DNA of 64,000 nt from Cucumis sativus (taxonomy: Eukaryota > Streptophyta > Magnoliopsida > Cucurbitales > Cucurbitaceae). This document shows, piece after piece, positions 1-12,835 of this stretch. The number at the start of each line of letters is the position of its first letter. Position 1 is the first letter of the stretch. The position numbers and the translations under genes are program-made. The notes below the pieces were generated by a model. That model was not told the DNA's origin and made no database searches. It saw nothing but the letters and a program-made list of their open reading frames with translations. The DNA is taken from the NCBI RefSeq assembly GCF_000004075.3, contig NC_026661.2:2170001-2234000 (forward strand), given 5' to 3'.

Positions 1-593
1 AACCAAAGTGACGATAATCGCTTTTTTTTGTTGTCTTTTATTGAAGAGATTCTGTTGATTCGCTCAAAGCAAATGAATCATATCATTACACTCAAATAAA
101 TTTACTTTTTCTTTTTTAACTTCTCTTTTGATTCATTTTTTTTCATGAGCTGAGACAAATTAGAATGTTATTGTCATTTCATTCAAGCTTTTAGTAGGCA
201 CATGGTTTTTGAATCCCTATGTGCTTCTAATTCAAATTAAAAACAAAATATACAAAAGTTATTACATTCAAACTCTTTTGTGTAACTTTTGAACTAATAC
301 ATTATTGTATACAAGAACATATACGTACATATAAGATCACTAAATTTCAAAATTCAAGTCAATTTTAAACCGTCAATTCAAGCATAACTGACTGTAACGT
401 TACACACCCACAATTTGTTATACAATATTCTAACACAAAAAGGAAACAAAAAAGAAAAAAGAAAAAGTAAAACCGATCAAAGTATATGATACCAATTAAT
501 AATTCTATAGCATTCGATTTGTGACTCTTTTTGAAAACCAGATCCAATCGAAATTACTACAGAGGAGGAAGAAACCCCATTTATTTATTTTAT

Positions 594-920
594 TTACATT
601 AATATTGCATATCTCATGCTGTCGCTTACCATAAGATGATTAACTTCCGAGATTCTTGGAAACTCGCCGGAGACCCACATCCCGTCGACCCCATTAACGT
701 GTGGTTGAGAAAAGCAAGACAGAATCGAAAATGGGGTTCGAAGAAGGCTGTAAATCATAGAAAACCCATATGAATTACCTTCTCTTCGGTCACCGTCCAC
801 CACCGCCCCCACCCTTCCGCCACCGTCAACTCCGCCGCCGTACATGCTTTCATCTGCCACTCGTGGGCTCTTCCTTATGTTGTGGAGGTTTCTTCTAACT
901 GCCGCCGCCAACCGCCACAT
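594..920 (-). CDS. Small uncharacterised plant protein (108 aa)
   Basis: This is a single-exon reading frame of 108 codons, starting at the ATG that gives MWRLAAAVRRN and ending in TAA. A longer start 13 codons upstream is possible, but the stretch it adds is AT-rich and lacks the conserved-looking feel of the MWRL start. The N-terminus is basic (RRNLHNIRKSPRVADES). The middle is Gly/Arg/Asp-rich and low in complexity. The C-terminal half is well composed (hydrophobic MIYSLLRTPFSILSCFSQP, then WVSGEFPRISEVNHLMVSDS) and ends RYAILM. I recall similar short plant proteins with a MWR start and an 'NHLMVSDSMRYAILM' end, all uncharacterised. There is no signal peptide and no recognisable domain. 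GC content is much higher than in the flanks, which supports coding. Function unknown. Confidence 0.7.
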   Translation of the reverse strand: MWRLAAAVRRNLHNIRKSPRVADESMYGGGVDGGGRVGAVVDGDRREGNSYGFSMIYSLLRTPFSILSCFSQPHVNGVDGMWVSGEFPRISEVNHLMVSDSMRYAILM

Positions 921-1233
921 CGGTTTAATTATTTTTCTTCTTGAGAATTTGTAATACAAAAAAGAAGAGGATTTTTGGAGAAGAAAGTTTAATAAGGAGA
1001 GATTTTTGAAGATTGTGAAGTTGGTGTGTGTTTATCATGAAGGTTTATGGTCACCTTTTTAAGGACCTTTGATTTTTTTTTTTTTTTTTTTTTTTTGGTG
1101 TATCAATTTGTTTGGGGTCCATTCATATCCAACCCAATATGCCGACAATGTTACCTAATTTATTCACAAATCCAAAGCTTTTGTTTTATGTATTTATTTA
1201 TTTATGTGGGTTTTGGTATATGTAAACAAGAAA

Positions 1234-1235
<2 letters not shown>

Positions 1236-1276
<41 letters not shown>
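1236..1276. repeat. (TA)n microsatellite
   Basis: An uninterrupted TA dinucleotide run of about 41 bp in non-coding DNA upstream of the small minus-strand gene. A poly-T run lies just before it at about 1072-1096. Confidence 0.97.
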
Positions 1277-1278
<2 letters not shown>

Positions 1279-4200
1279 ATGATGGATTGAAATAATGTGA
1301 CTGATATCGTTAGTCGTTCTACAAAATAGTTTTTTGGGAATGTTATATTGATGAATGAAGGTTAGGGTTGTCATATTCATGATATCGGTATCTTTGATAT
1401 ATCTTTACTAATGCTCATGTAGAGAATATAGAATTGGTTAACAAGATTTATAACTTAGTTTCATAGAGTAAAAATATAATTACTTGGGTCATTAATTTAA
1501 TTTTGTTAATAAGATTTTCATTTAAAGAAACATCCATTTATGTCAAATAAGTATGTTATTACGTGTAGATAGTGTTTAAATCTTTTGACTTTAAAAAGGG
1601 ATTTGTATGTCAACTATTGGGTTGAATTTGCTAAAATTTTCAAGTATATATTGTATGAATTATGATTTTTGACTTTTAACAAATTTCCTTGCTATACAAA
1701 ATTTATTTCCTTAAAAGTATATAATATATCTTTATATGATTATCTATAATAATATTGTAAAGGATAATGGTAATAGGTAGCAATTTTAAGAGATAATAAT
1801 TAAGTGTATAACAAAGCTAACGATATACTAAGAGAGATATATATATTCTAATATTGTAATTCGGATAGCTATACATGTAATTATATTATTGCAGGTAGAG
1901 AACCATTTAGATTTGATTAAAGAGACTTCTCCTACCCTCCCAAATTGCTTTTAAATTTTGTGAAAGTCTTACTATACTAAAGGTCTAGTAGTCTTTATGC
2001 CACAATATTAGATGTTCTCTCATATTTTCGACTTTATCCTCTTAGAATATTTGGGTTTGAGTGTTAGAATTGAATCTTGAAGAACAAGCTCAAATTTCCT
2101 CTCTTTGTGCGAGAATATCATCCTTCTTATTAGTTTCTGCCTCACGGTGCTCCACATCTAGTGGTCTTTTTGTTTTATTTATTGCCATACTTTGATTCTT
2201 GGGAGAGCTTTTCTCTAACACTTCTCCTACACATTTCTTTTTATCATGGATGAAGTAACTTCTTTTCAATAGAGTAAGCAATACATTTGGATCAATTTCA
2301 CATATAGTATATGGTTTTACTTCTCACCGTTCTTGCTTCCTAATTTTGTTAGTGAAATAAAAGATGAAGGTTGAAATTATAGAGGCTGCTAGACTCATTT
2401 GATATGTTAATCGAATTATACTCATATTTATTTTTGTAAAAACTAATTAATTTAAAAGATTTTAAATATATATGATAATGACATGATAAATCTAAAATTT
2501 TGAGAGGATATATTGAAAGGTATAAAATATGCGAAAGAGGCAAAGGTGTATTTGAGTATTTCAGTTGCAGATATAATAGAATTTGTTGTGGGATATGTTA
2601 TAAATAAAGACATATAGCTCTAGGGTTATAAAGAAATAAATTATTCATTTTTTTATTGTTTTGAGGACAAGAAATAAATTATTCAATTTTAAAAACAGTA
2701 AAACTATAAATAACAACAAAAATAGTACATGTAGGCTGAGTTATGAGTAGATTTTTTTGGTAGCTAGGTTTGACCATTAATCTATCAAGTATATCAATAA
2801 TACAAATTCTAATAATCCTATTTTATATTTCTTACTTATTAATTAATCTTTCACATTCACTTTAATAAAACAATAATATATACTAAACCAAATTTTAAAC
2901 TCAGACAGGTAAGAAGGTGTTTGGAATTTCTTTTTCATTTAAAATAAAGAAAGAAAATAAAAAAAGCATTACCTTGCATAGTTTTCTTTTAGAAGCATTT
3001 TGCTATTTAGCACCCTATTCTATTCATATTTTTTAAAAATCTATCGTTCTACTTAACATGAAAATGAAAGTTTAGGATTAATTAGAAAGAAAATTGATTA
3101 ATTAAAAATAAAATTCAATAAGGTTAAAAGATGAGTTAAGTTTATTTTGTAATAAATATATTTGAAGTTTAAAAATTATCTAATAGACCCTATAATTTAA
3201 TAAACTAAATTTGATTTATAAAAAAAGTGTGTGGAGTTTAAAAAGTTTTAAATAAGCCAATTAAAAAATTTAAAAGCGTAGAACTCTATTACACATACTA
3301 GTTTTTATTCTTTAAAAACAAAATCAAAATTTAATAAATAAGCATATAATTAAAAGTTTAGAAATGTATTATATATTAGAAGAATTTAGCAACTCAAACT
3401 TGTCAAATAATCTTACTTAATTTATTTTTAAACCTTAGCTTGATTTGGTTTTGGAGTGAGAGGAGAGTGTTATAGAAGTATTAATGTAGTTAAGATGTTT
3501 TTGATGGAGTTTGTGATTTTGATTATTATTTAATTGTTGTTGATAGATAAGCATTTGGAAAGGAAATGTGGTAGGTCAATTTTGGAGTAGGGGAGAAATT
3601 TCCAAAAGGAAAAGTGGTGGAAGAAAGAAGGAAAGAAGGGAATAGGGGGATGCAAGTGTTGTTTGTGATAAGGACTTGACCACAAAACCCAAAAAAATAA
3701 AAATACAGAAAATGTGAGTGCTACTCCACTATATACCCATCTTATGTTGCTGTCAACTTTCACTTAATTATGTCCTTACAATTTTATAACAATTACATAT
3801 TCAACTTTGTCAAATGTTTTTCTTTATTAATACCACAACTTACATTTTAATTATATATAATGTATGTTTATATAAATAACATCAACCTCTACACCCACTT
3901 TCAACCACAGCTTTAATAATCTAATTTTATTATATGTAGTTGATATATAAAATCAGAAACTTCTGGTGAAAAATCAAACATATATTCTAGTTTTTGTATT
4001 TTCTAATTAGTTTATTATTGATTCTTTTTTAAAAGAAAATAAATATATGGAAAGTAGGTCCTTCCACGATCAATTTTGAAAATATATTGACGTTGAGTAT
4101 TTTTTATGATTATTATTATTTAACTAATTTACCTAAGGTAAAATTTTGATTTATTAGGGTTTAGAGCTCGAAGAATACAAGGAACATATATGATTACTTT

Positions 4201-5509
4201 TTTTATATATAAAACAACCATGAACTTATTGATCAAGCTAGCTAGGCAAGTATTCTTGTGGATATTGATATTTCCTTTAATTTTATTCTTATATACTTTA
4301 ATCTTAATTGTCCCTATGCCTCTTAGATCATGTAAGATATAACTAATATGGATTATTGATGATGTAATGCTGATATATATGGTCAATATGTATTGTATTG
4401 ACCTAACTATAAAAATATAATGATGTGGTTAACATCAAAAACACAACTATGAAATGTATATTTTAATATAATTCATAATGAACATAACTAATTGTGAGTT
4501 AATAAATATTAAAATTAGAATGAGATAATTTTAATAAATTCCCATTATAAACCTTCAATAACTACAAAAATGTGAGAATTAAATAGTTAAATATAGGTGG
4601 TGAGTGGTCGACTAAAAAAGTTGTCAACTAAGTTCATGAATTTGCATAATTCCATATTATTGAACAAAATACAAAGTGGATTTTTTTCCTTTTTCCTTTT
4701 TAATTTTTCATAAAATTTTCTAATTATGTTTATTTATTTTTTTCCATTTACTTCTTAAATTTAAGTCAACGTTATTTTTAATTAATGATGAATTTATATT
4801 GCAAAATGGGATTAAGCTATTAAACCTACCGACACATTATATTTGAATATGGTAGACAATGAAAAGGCATTTTCAATAATAGCCAATTATTTTCTTATGA
4901 CATTGGTTTGGAGTGCTTGACCACTAATATTTGTTGATTTTCAATTTTTTTTGTAGTACAAGACTTTGATTGATTGATTAGAAATTTCATACCATTTAAA
5001 TGTCTTTCTTTTCCTTTTTTTTCCTTTAAAAATTTTAGTAATTTATTCATAAGAAAAAAAGTGAAAAATTAGAGAGTCTAAATTTTCAATCAAGTTTAGT
5101 TTGGATCAATTCAACTAGGTTGGAAAAGGAAGAATTTAAATTTATATATTATTGAATTAAGAAATGGTACATATAGTGTTGTAGATTTTATATTATATTA
5201 ATATATAATTTCATATGATTTTAGATCAAATTATTCTATGCAGTTGTTTAGAAGGTTGAATTGCCCTTTAATTTTTTTGGAGGTGCACACATGCATGTAT
5301 TGTTGCTGGGAGTTTTGAAAAAAAAAAAGGTTTAAGGTCTCCTTTTGGATCATGTATTTTAATTGTTTTTAACCAATCATTTTACAAATTTATTTTTAAT
5401 TAGTGAAATGTGTGATTGTAATATACAGGAAAAAAAGAAGAAGAAGAAGAAGCAGAACATCTAGGGTTTAAGGCTTTTTATAGCATCATATAAATGGTAA
5501 GTTGGTAAG

Positions 5510-6180
5510 TTAGGGTGTTTCGGTCCAAGGAATTTAGATGTAGGAGTTGGAAAGTAGGAAGTTGTGAACTTCATTCCTTAATTGGCTTAAGTAGTTTGTG
5601 GATCTCACCACCAAGAACGTCAATTTTATACCTTATTAACTCCTTACATTGTTGTCCCAGGAGTTCACCATTACTCCTTAGACTTCATAATTAACTCCCT
5701 ACTCCTCACTATCCAACTCTTTTACCTCAAGATTCTTTACTATACTAGTTTATGTCGTTGGTGTTGGAAATGCAGTAAGAGCCCATATTATATCTAGATA
5801 AAGCGATAATCATGAGTATATAAGAAGAAAAAAAACAAGTATCACCAATCATATAAGTCATTTTAGGAGAAACAAAAAATAAAACCATTAGAGTATAAAG
5901 AATATAACGTTGAGTTGGACATCAAAGGAAATTGTTGAAGATGATTGTTGGAGAGTTAGTTATTGAAGGTGGTTATGTTAGAGTTTGGCTGTTGGAAGTG
6001 GTTATCAAAGCATGTCATAGACAATAATGCTTGTTGCTAGAGTTGGGTATATCAATGGTGGTCGCCATAGATGGTGGTCGCCATAGATGATCTCGAGCAA
6101 AGGTGGTCATTAGACAAGTCACTAATAATAATCGTAGATAGAGTTGGTCATTAGCGATGACCACTAACATGTAGAGTCAT
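5510..6180. mobile_element. Possible PIF/Harbinger-like remnant
   Basis: TTA followed by GGGTGTTTCGGTCC at 5510-5526 resembles a PIF/Harbinger terminal repeat next to its TTA/TAA target. The following 170 bp carries short inverted and direct 'aggagtt / aactcc' motifs. I could not find a matching inverted terminus, so this may be one truncated end or chance. The downstream boundary given is arbitrary (the end of the G/T-rich patch). Confidence 0.25.
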
Positions 6181-8368
6181 TAGAAAAATTAAAGAGGAAG
6201 AGAGAGAAAGGAAAAAGATACAGTTTCTTAATCGGTGTTGCAAAATGTTGTTAAACTTTGTTACCATATTGGATAGACATAAAAAAAAATTCACAAAATC
6301 AATTTGAATAATCAACTTTTCTTATAAAAATGATGGTCTCTCAATGAATACTTCTAATATATGGAATCCTTAATGTTACATTATGTTGTTGGAGATAAAA
6401 ATAAAGAAAAAGAAAAGTAAAAGCATTTACATCTCTAAAGACGTGGTAAAAAAAAGTTAAACTTTTAGAAGTAAAATAAATACTTATAAATTAATTATTT
6501 ATATTTAGAGACAATTAAAAATTGTCATAAGATTGATGATACTTAAAAAAATGTCATAAATTCTCCAAATCCAAAAATGTTAAAAATAAATTGATGTTAA
6601 ACAAAATTTACAAAAAAGATAAATGTGAGAAAATTATTATGGAAAAAAAAAATCAAAAGCAACTTGAAGAAGAGACAATTTTACTGCTATTCGTGGTCAT
6701 TCAAATAGTCTCCTCTTCTTTAAATTGATTATTTTTGAAATGACATGTTCATTCATGAAGTAATACAATTCTGGATCAATTGTCACATTCTATTTATTCT
6801 AACATTTTATGTTGCTTATTTTAACTTAGTTAGTGGATAAAAATATAGAGGATCGTCCCAAATATCAAAATTCATTTTTTCTATCTTAAAAAAAGAAACT
6901 AGAACTTTTGTTAAAGAAAGAAAAAAAAAATCAAATATAGTGAAAATTTCAACTTTTTATCTCCACTTTTGTCTTTTGTCTTTTAAACTTTAGAAAAGAA
7001 CTTATTGATATATTCTTAAGTTTTAAAAAAGGTTTAATAGACTACTAAACTTCCCAAATTTTATCAATTTAAGGTAAAGGGATCCTAATTAGTGACTCAA
7101 AATATTTTTAAATCACATATCTACTAACATAAAAATAAATAATCTTTCAAAAATATATTCAAAACCATATATAATAGTGAAAGAGGTTGTAACAAATCTC
7201 TGGATGTAGTCCTTTCCATGGTTGAACCTATAGTATGATATAGAATTAAAAGTTAAAAAGAATTATTACACAAATATTAAATATAATAGGGCACAAAATT
7301 AAAGATTATCCACTCTAATCAAACATTTTAGAAACTATTACCCTCTTTTAACTTTATTGTAAAACAGAAAACAATGATATATATTTGTAATAATAACAAT
7401 GTTTTTGTATTATTAATTTTTTAATTGAGGAAAAGTAATATATATTTGTTAACATTTAGAAAGGTGAAAAAATTGTTTAGACTTTTATGAATAGATCAAA
7501 CAATAGAAGATGCAATGGTTGGTCTCTCAAACTACATACAAAATTTCTATTTATCTTTATACTTTGATTGTTTCCTTTATATATTCACTTATTCGATCTT
7601 GTTGGCTTCTTAACGACAAGTCCGAATATTTTTATTTGGAGCCATATATTCCATGCATTTAAACACCATAACTTTATATTATTGTTGATTCTAAATTCCC
7701 ATCTTGTAAACAGAAATTTATATTCAAGAAGAATGTTTTCTTTTAAATACTATATTTTGTTATCTGTGTGTGATTTAAAATTTCAAACTATATATTAATC
7801 TTAGAAAGAAAGTTGAATTACAAAAATCATCCATACAATATTATTGTATTCGTAATTATACACCCAAATTTGATTTTTAAAAAAACAGTCTTTTATCACA
7901 TTAAAACCAACCCTAACTTATATAGGTTAATCCAAACTCAATTTTTATAATTAAGAAATCAACCCAAAGTGGTTTTGTAATTTGTCAAATTTTATATTTA
8001 GTCCTCTAATTAAGTTTTATCAAATTGGTTTGACAATGATAATAACAATAATAATTCAACATCTTATTAGAAAAACTGCAAAAATGATTAATAGATCAAA
8101 CAATAAAAAAATGAATATAATTGATTCATTTTTTTCAGCAAATTAGAGAATGGGATACAACAATACAAAATCTCATTCCCCAACATATATAAACACAAGT
8201 TCCAACCAAGATGAAAATATTAAAATATACATCTTGATATGATGAACATAATGGCAGCAGTTCCACTCCTTATAAAAATACATCTCATATATAATTAAAA
8301 TTATGGGACAAACCCCAATTTTGCCCTATACCATTACACAACCAAAAGCCAAACCAACACTTTATTTG

Positions 8369-8390
8369 CCACGTGGAAAATGACGTGTCA
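8369..8390. promoter_or_regulatory. Palindromic G-box plus TGACGTGTCA element
   Basis: CCACGTGG at 8369-8376 is followed four bases later by TGACGTGTCA at 8381-8390. Both are textbook ACGT-core sites for plant bZIP or bHLH factors. They lie about 125 bp beyond the stop of the minus-strand acidic gene, so they are not in its conventional promoter. Confidence 0.5.
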
Positions 8391-8515
8391 AGAGACTCTT
8401 TAGGTGGCTTCCAAACTTCCAAACTTCCAAACATATATTCCACACACTAATATTTTAACACACAACTCTATCCCATCCCATGCATCATATTGCCTAATTT
8501 TTATCCCATATTTCC

Positions 8516-9541
8516 TTACTCTTTCTTCTCCTCTGCGGCTTCATCTTTCTTCTCATCTTCTTCCTCTGCCTCCTCTGATACTACAGCTTTGGCTTCCGGT
8601 ACGACCGATGACTCGTCGGGTTTGTCGTTTTCTTCCTTGGCTACTTCTGCAGCTTCTTCATTATATTCTAATTCCTCGACCTCGTCATCATCTGTTAGAA
8701 TAACAACCTCATCTTCCTCCTCTTCCTCTTCAGCCGTTGCTTCAACTTTTTCATTTGGAACAACGGCTTCTGAATCATCTGACGATTTTTCATCAACAAC
8801 TTCGTCAACTTTAACACTCTCTTCTTTTTCTTCTACGTTCTCTTTTGATGTCGTGTCTGGTGACGATTGTTCCTCGACTTCTTCTTTTGTGACCGTCTCT
8901 TTAACAGTCGTCGTGTCTTCTAAGAGAGTGGCATTCGGAGATACGATCTGCAAGTTATCATAGTAATTTCTTACGAGAGACGAAGCTAGAAACTTAAAAG
9001 GAAAAAAAAAGGCTTACTATATACTATAGTTATTGCTATCTAATATCATATATATATCACAGTTAAAATTATCACAATCAATTAATTTTTTTACTTTTTA
9101 AATAACTATAAATTTAATCTTTTATTAGCATGAAGAAAAGAAGTTAATTGAAAAAAAAAAATATCTAGATCAGTATTTCGTCTAAAAACTCATGTTATAT
9201 TTTCAAAAGGTTCATTTTCTAAGTTTCAAAATTCTAAATACATTTCTTGAGAACAGACTCATAAGGCAATTAAAAAAAGATGCAATTGCACCCTTCTTTT
9301 CCTAGAAAAATTATTCAAGAAGGTTGTTACTTAATTATTATTAGGGGTACGCAAATTTTTTAATTTTATATCCAAAGCGTGGTTTATATACATACGTTAC
9401 TTTGGACAATCTGATTGAATAATTTTTTTCTCTTACACAAATACGTATATGAATGGAGAGATGTAAAACGTGATGCATATTCGAACTGTAAAGAAAGTAA
9501 AAAGTGAAAGAATATTACTGAGATACCTCAACGGTGGCCAT
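8516..9541 (-). CDS. Glu-rich acidic protein (148 aa), two coding exons
   Basis: Exon 1 is 9527-9541 and encodes only MATVE before a GT donor. Exon 2 is 8516-8947, starts after TTGCAG with IVSPNATLLED, and runs to TAA. The join is in phase 0 across a 579-bp intron and gives 148 residues. Composition is extreme, dominated by Glu, Asp, Val, Ser, Lys and Ala, with runs of Glu (EEEEEED) and a charged tail (EEKKE). There is no signal peptide and no transmembrane segment, and the protein is probably intrinsically disordered. The MATVE(V/I) start followed by an acidic repeat tract is familiar from small plant proteins often labelled 'neurofilament-like' on composition alone. No enzymatic function can be inferred. 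A TATA box lies about 120 bp upstream of the ATG. Confidence 0.82.
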
Positions 9542-9658
9542 GGAAATAGCTTCTTAGGGAGTATGAAAGAAGTGCTTAAGAAATTAAAGGGGGAAGAAGA
9601 AGCTAAGGGAAAAGACAGAAAATGTAATGTGTGAAACTTTATGGACCTAAGAGTTGGC

Positions 9659-9668
9659 TTTATATACA
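9659..9668 (-). promoter_or_regulatory. TATA box of the acidic-protein gene
   Basis: TGTATATAAA on the minus strand, 118-127 bp upstream of the ATG at 9541. It is the only good TATA motif at a sensible distance and supports the MATVE start. Confidence 0.65.
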
Positions 9669-10363
9669 CAAATCCAAATAGCTTTAGCTTATTAATTATA
9701 AAATTAAAATAAGATACATTTAGACAGAGAAAATTATAAAACGTTGAAAATATTAAAAAAAAACTACACCAGCTGTGTATTCAAATATTGTTGTTGTTAT
9801 TATTATCATACGTTAGATTTGTGATTTATACTTTTGCGATTAGGGAGAGAACATTTGGCTAGAACTTTAGTTAAAACATGCATTAACATGGTGATTAATA
9901 TTTAGTTTAAACTTTTGATGTTTGTTTTAATTACATCTTTAATATGATTTTTGTTTAGGTTTAATTCTATTCAAATTTTCTTTTGGTAAAAATTTGGTAT
10001 GGATGTCAATCTTAGTTTGACTATGAATTGCAGGTAAATGATTTGATTTTTCACTTATAATTACTGATTTTATAAAAATTATTTTTTAATAAAACAAGTC
10101 GAGACTTGGAGAAATGTCAATTGTCATTGAGTCATGCGATTTGACAACGCATCAAATAAAACATTTCTTAGAACAATATGGGTGGAGGAATACAAACTTC
10201 CAATCTTTTTAAATATCACTAGCATATATTATATGTCACTTAAGTTATGTTTTTCTTTAATTGTATGTGAAATTTGTACATGCAATCATGTGAAAAAGTA
10301 AAAATATTGTTGTTTTAGGCCCCAAAATTAACATATACATTTAAAAACATATACTTTTTCGAT

Positions 10364-10460
10364 GAAGGTGCTAAAGGGATCTACCTAGTAGAGATGTTCG
10401 GTTATACATTCTGACCCATCGTATTTTATTACAAAGTATTTCTAAGCTCAAGTTAAAAAA
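10364..10460 (+). mobile_element. Short relic sharing a LINE 3'-end motif
   Basis: The segment 'ggtgctaaagg..tcta/cctagtagagatg' matches, with substitutions, a segment at 49055-49100. There it follows a recognisable LINE C-terminal coding relic and precedes poly-A. That makes this a probable 5'-truncated LINE 3' end. No coding sequence remains. Confidence 0.4.
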
Positions 10461-12670
10461 GTTGGATTGCTATTAATGACGAATTTACGTAGGGGTCAGC
10501 GGGAAACATGTCCCCTCGCAATATTGGTTTTTGAACGTTAGTGTTAACTTTGAAGTGTGAGATTATAAAATATATTAAATAATGCTTTGTTTTAAACAAA
10601 ATATGTCCTATATAAAATTTCTAGATCTATCACTTGTCACAATGAAATTCAAACATGCTTCTTTTAAAGAATATTAATACACAAATTCAAGAAGGAATCT
10701 ACTCCTAACGTAGATATTCAAATTTCTAGGTTTACTATAGAATGATTTTAATGAGACAAATTAGTTAACATAATTTAGCAACTAAAAAACATATTTTAAC
10801 CAATAATCATACTAACAAGAAAATACATCATTAGTATATTTTTCTAAAATTCCTCAAGTTTATTTGTTAGCATTAGGATTAGACTATATGTTGGAGGGTC
10901 CATTTTCCAACCTATCAATTAGTTGGATACGACTTCTATAATTTGTGGGGTTCCATTCATGACAATGCTACTCTTATCATCTTTTCATTCATTTAATATT
11001 TAATTCATCCATCAACTTTTCTTTTGATTTTCTAATTCATCCATCAATTAATTTTAAGTTGAAATATTAAGTATATATAATTGTTTTTCTTTTCTCTTAT
11101 ATTAAATAATAATTATCATCAATTTTATCATTATTGTCAACCCAATAAAGTTGGCTTTTTGAAGTTGAAACTAAAATGTCTTAAATAAAATAAAGAATGG
11201 ACATGCACTTTCATTCTTCTTTTCTTATATTAAAATAAATCAATTATTGGATTTTTGGATTTGTGACATACATTTTCTTCACAGCATTAATGAATCATCC
11301 AACATATATCTAATCTATAATAATATGGATAATTAAAGAACCAAAGAAGTCACAATTTAAACTAAATTCACATTATTGTGGATTCCAATGAGTGAGTTTA
11401 TAATTGAAGGCTTCATTTGATCAATCTCGTCACCAAAAAAACAAAACAATATATATATAGTAATCAAAATTTGTGATTATATTCATTTGAAAGTACATTA
11501 AAATTAAAACTCTAAATTAGTCCATTTGTACTTTTAGAGAGCTCGAGCTCTTGATGAAAAGTAAAATGTTAAATTATTTAATTTCCCTTCTTTTTCACAA
11601 TTCATAACTATCTCTCAAGTGTAAACTTTCTTTTAGAATTTTTATAGCAAAATTATTTTCAAGTTGTATAATACAATATTATTAAAACTTTTTTAAATAA
11701 TGTGAATACTTTTAGAACATTGAAGAATCTTGAAGTATTTTCTATCCTTTAGTAAAAATAAACTATTATTGTCTATGTGTTTTGTTAGATTGATAAATTA
11801 ATTTAAATAGTTTTTATATTCAATATAATTTTGTTTAAAAATATCCCATCACTTCAACATTATATAATATTTTCATCGACATCTTTTGTAATGAGATATC
11901 TACAGTTAGATTAAGATGGACATTTTAAAATTTGAATGGTGAGTTATTTGTTCATTTGTTGAATAATGCCTCTTTGGTGTAAGAAGAGGGCATTAAAGAA
12001 GAATGTAATTCCATTTTCTCAATATTATGGATAATGACCCTTGGTATACAAGCAGGGTTCTTCAATTGTTACATTAGTTTTGCCCCATTGATCATGAGCA
12101 CGTGGTTTCCAAATTTGGAAGGACCTACCAAATTGAGACTCGATGTGTATGTGGAATCTATCGACCAATAATTTGTTGACACATTTTATTTAATATCTAT
12201 ATGGAATATAAGTTAAGAGTTTATTTAAAGTTGTATATTTTCAGATTTAGTTTTAAATTTTTGTTATTAGTATTGAGATTTATGCAAATGATAATGTTTT
12301 CACATAATTCGGACATATATTTAACTTTTCCTCTTTTAAATAATCAAAGAGATGTATGGACATCAAAGATGTGAGACTTCTTTTATGATTAAATAATGAA
12401 AAATAAATAACCTTTTATTTTTTTATACGTTTTTATAATTAAATTAAAGAAGCTAAAAAAAGGTTTTCAATTGGTAAAAACACTTTGTATGGTCTTTCTA
12501 ACTTGTTGATAAGACAGTGGAAAGAAATTGCAAAATAGAATTTATAAAAATAAACGTATATAAAAAATAAAAAAGTTATTTCTTTTTCATGCAAGTGCAA
12601 TTATTTCCACCTTCAGCTTATTCACAAAAGAAAACCAATATGCATGAACCTCTTTGGTAGAAATCCATAA

Positions 12671-12835
12671 AGCTTTCCACTATATATTCATTATTAATCC
12701 TCGCGATGGACGAAGAAATCCTCCGATCGAAATTGTGAAATCGTGAAGTTTTCTACTGCACATTCATCCAAAACCTCGCGATGGAAGAAGAAATCGTTCG
12801 ATCAAAAACCATGAATTTGTGAAAAGCCATGAAAC
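12671..12835 (+). repeat. Imperfect ~80-bp tandem duplication
   Basis: Two adjacent copies share 'cctcgcgatggaNgaagaaatc' followed by 'cgatcNaaa' and 'gtgaaa'. The copies centre on about 12700 and 12780 and have diverged by substitutions and a small indel. Each copy contains a short ATG-started frame beginning M-(D/E)-E-E-I-(L/V)-R-S-K, closed after 10-13 codons. Confidence 0.6.

Larger units (their letters stand above)
921..8515. other. Gene-free AT-rich spacer, 7.6 kb
   Basis: No supportable gene is seen. The stretch holds the TA microsatellite, short (GAA)n at about 5439-5455, a possible PIF/Harbinger terminus at 5513, and a G/T-rich low-complexity patch at 5930-6180. That patch contains a doubled 16-18-bp unit (ggtggtcgccatagat) at about 6057-6091. 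The remaining open frames are short, AT-driven and unlike any family I recognise. Confidence 0.7.

Noticed and set aside
2090-2281. 63-codon minus-strand Lys/Glu-rich frame
   Set aside because: It is short, without a recognisable family, and could be transposon debris. No supporting context was found.
3530-3763. 77-codon minus-strand hydrophobic frame (MKVDSNIRWVYSG...)
   Set aside because: Phe/His/Pro-rich composition follows from purine-rich DNA on the opposite strand. No family match or conserved motif was seen.
8490-8963. 157-codon plus-strand Ser-rich frame
   Set aside because: It is the antisense of the acidic gene: Glu/Asp/Val codons on one strand give Ser/Thr runs on the other. The minus frame has a proper start, splice sites and TATA box.
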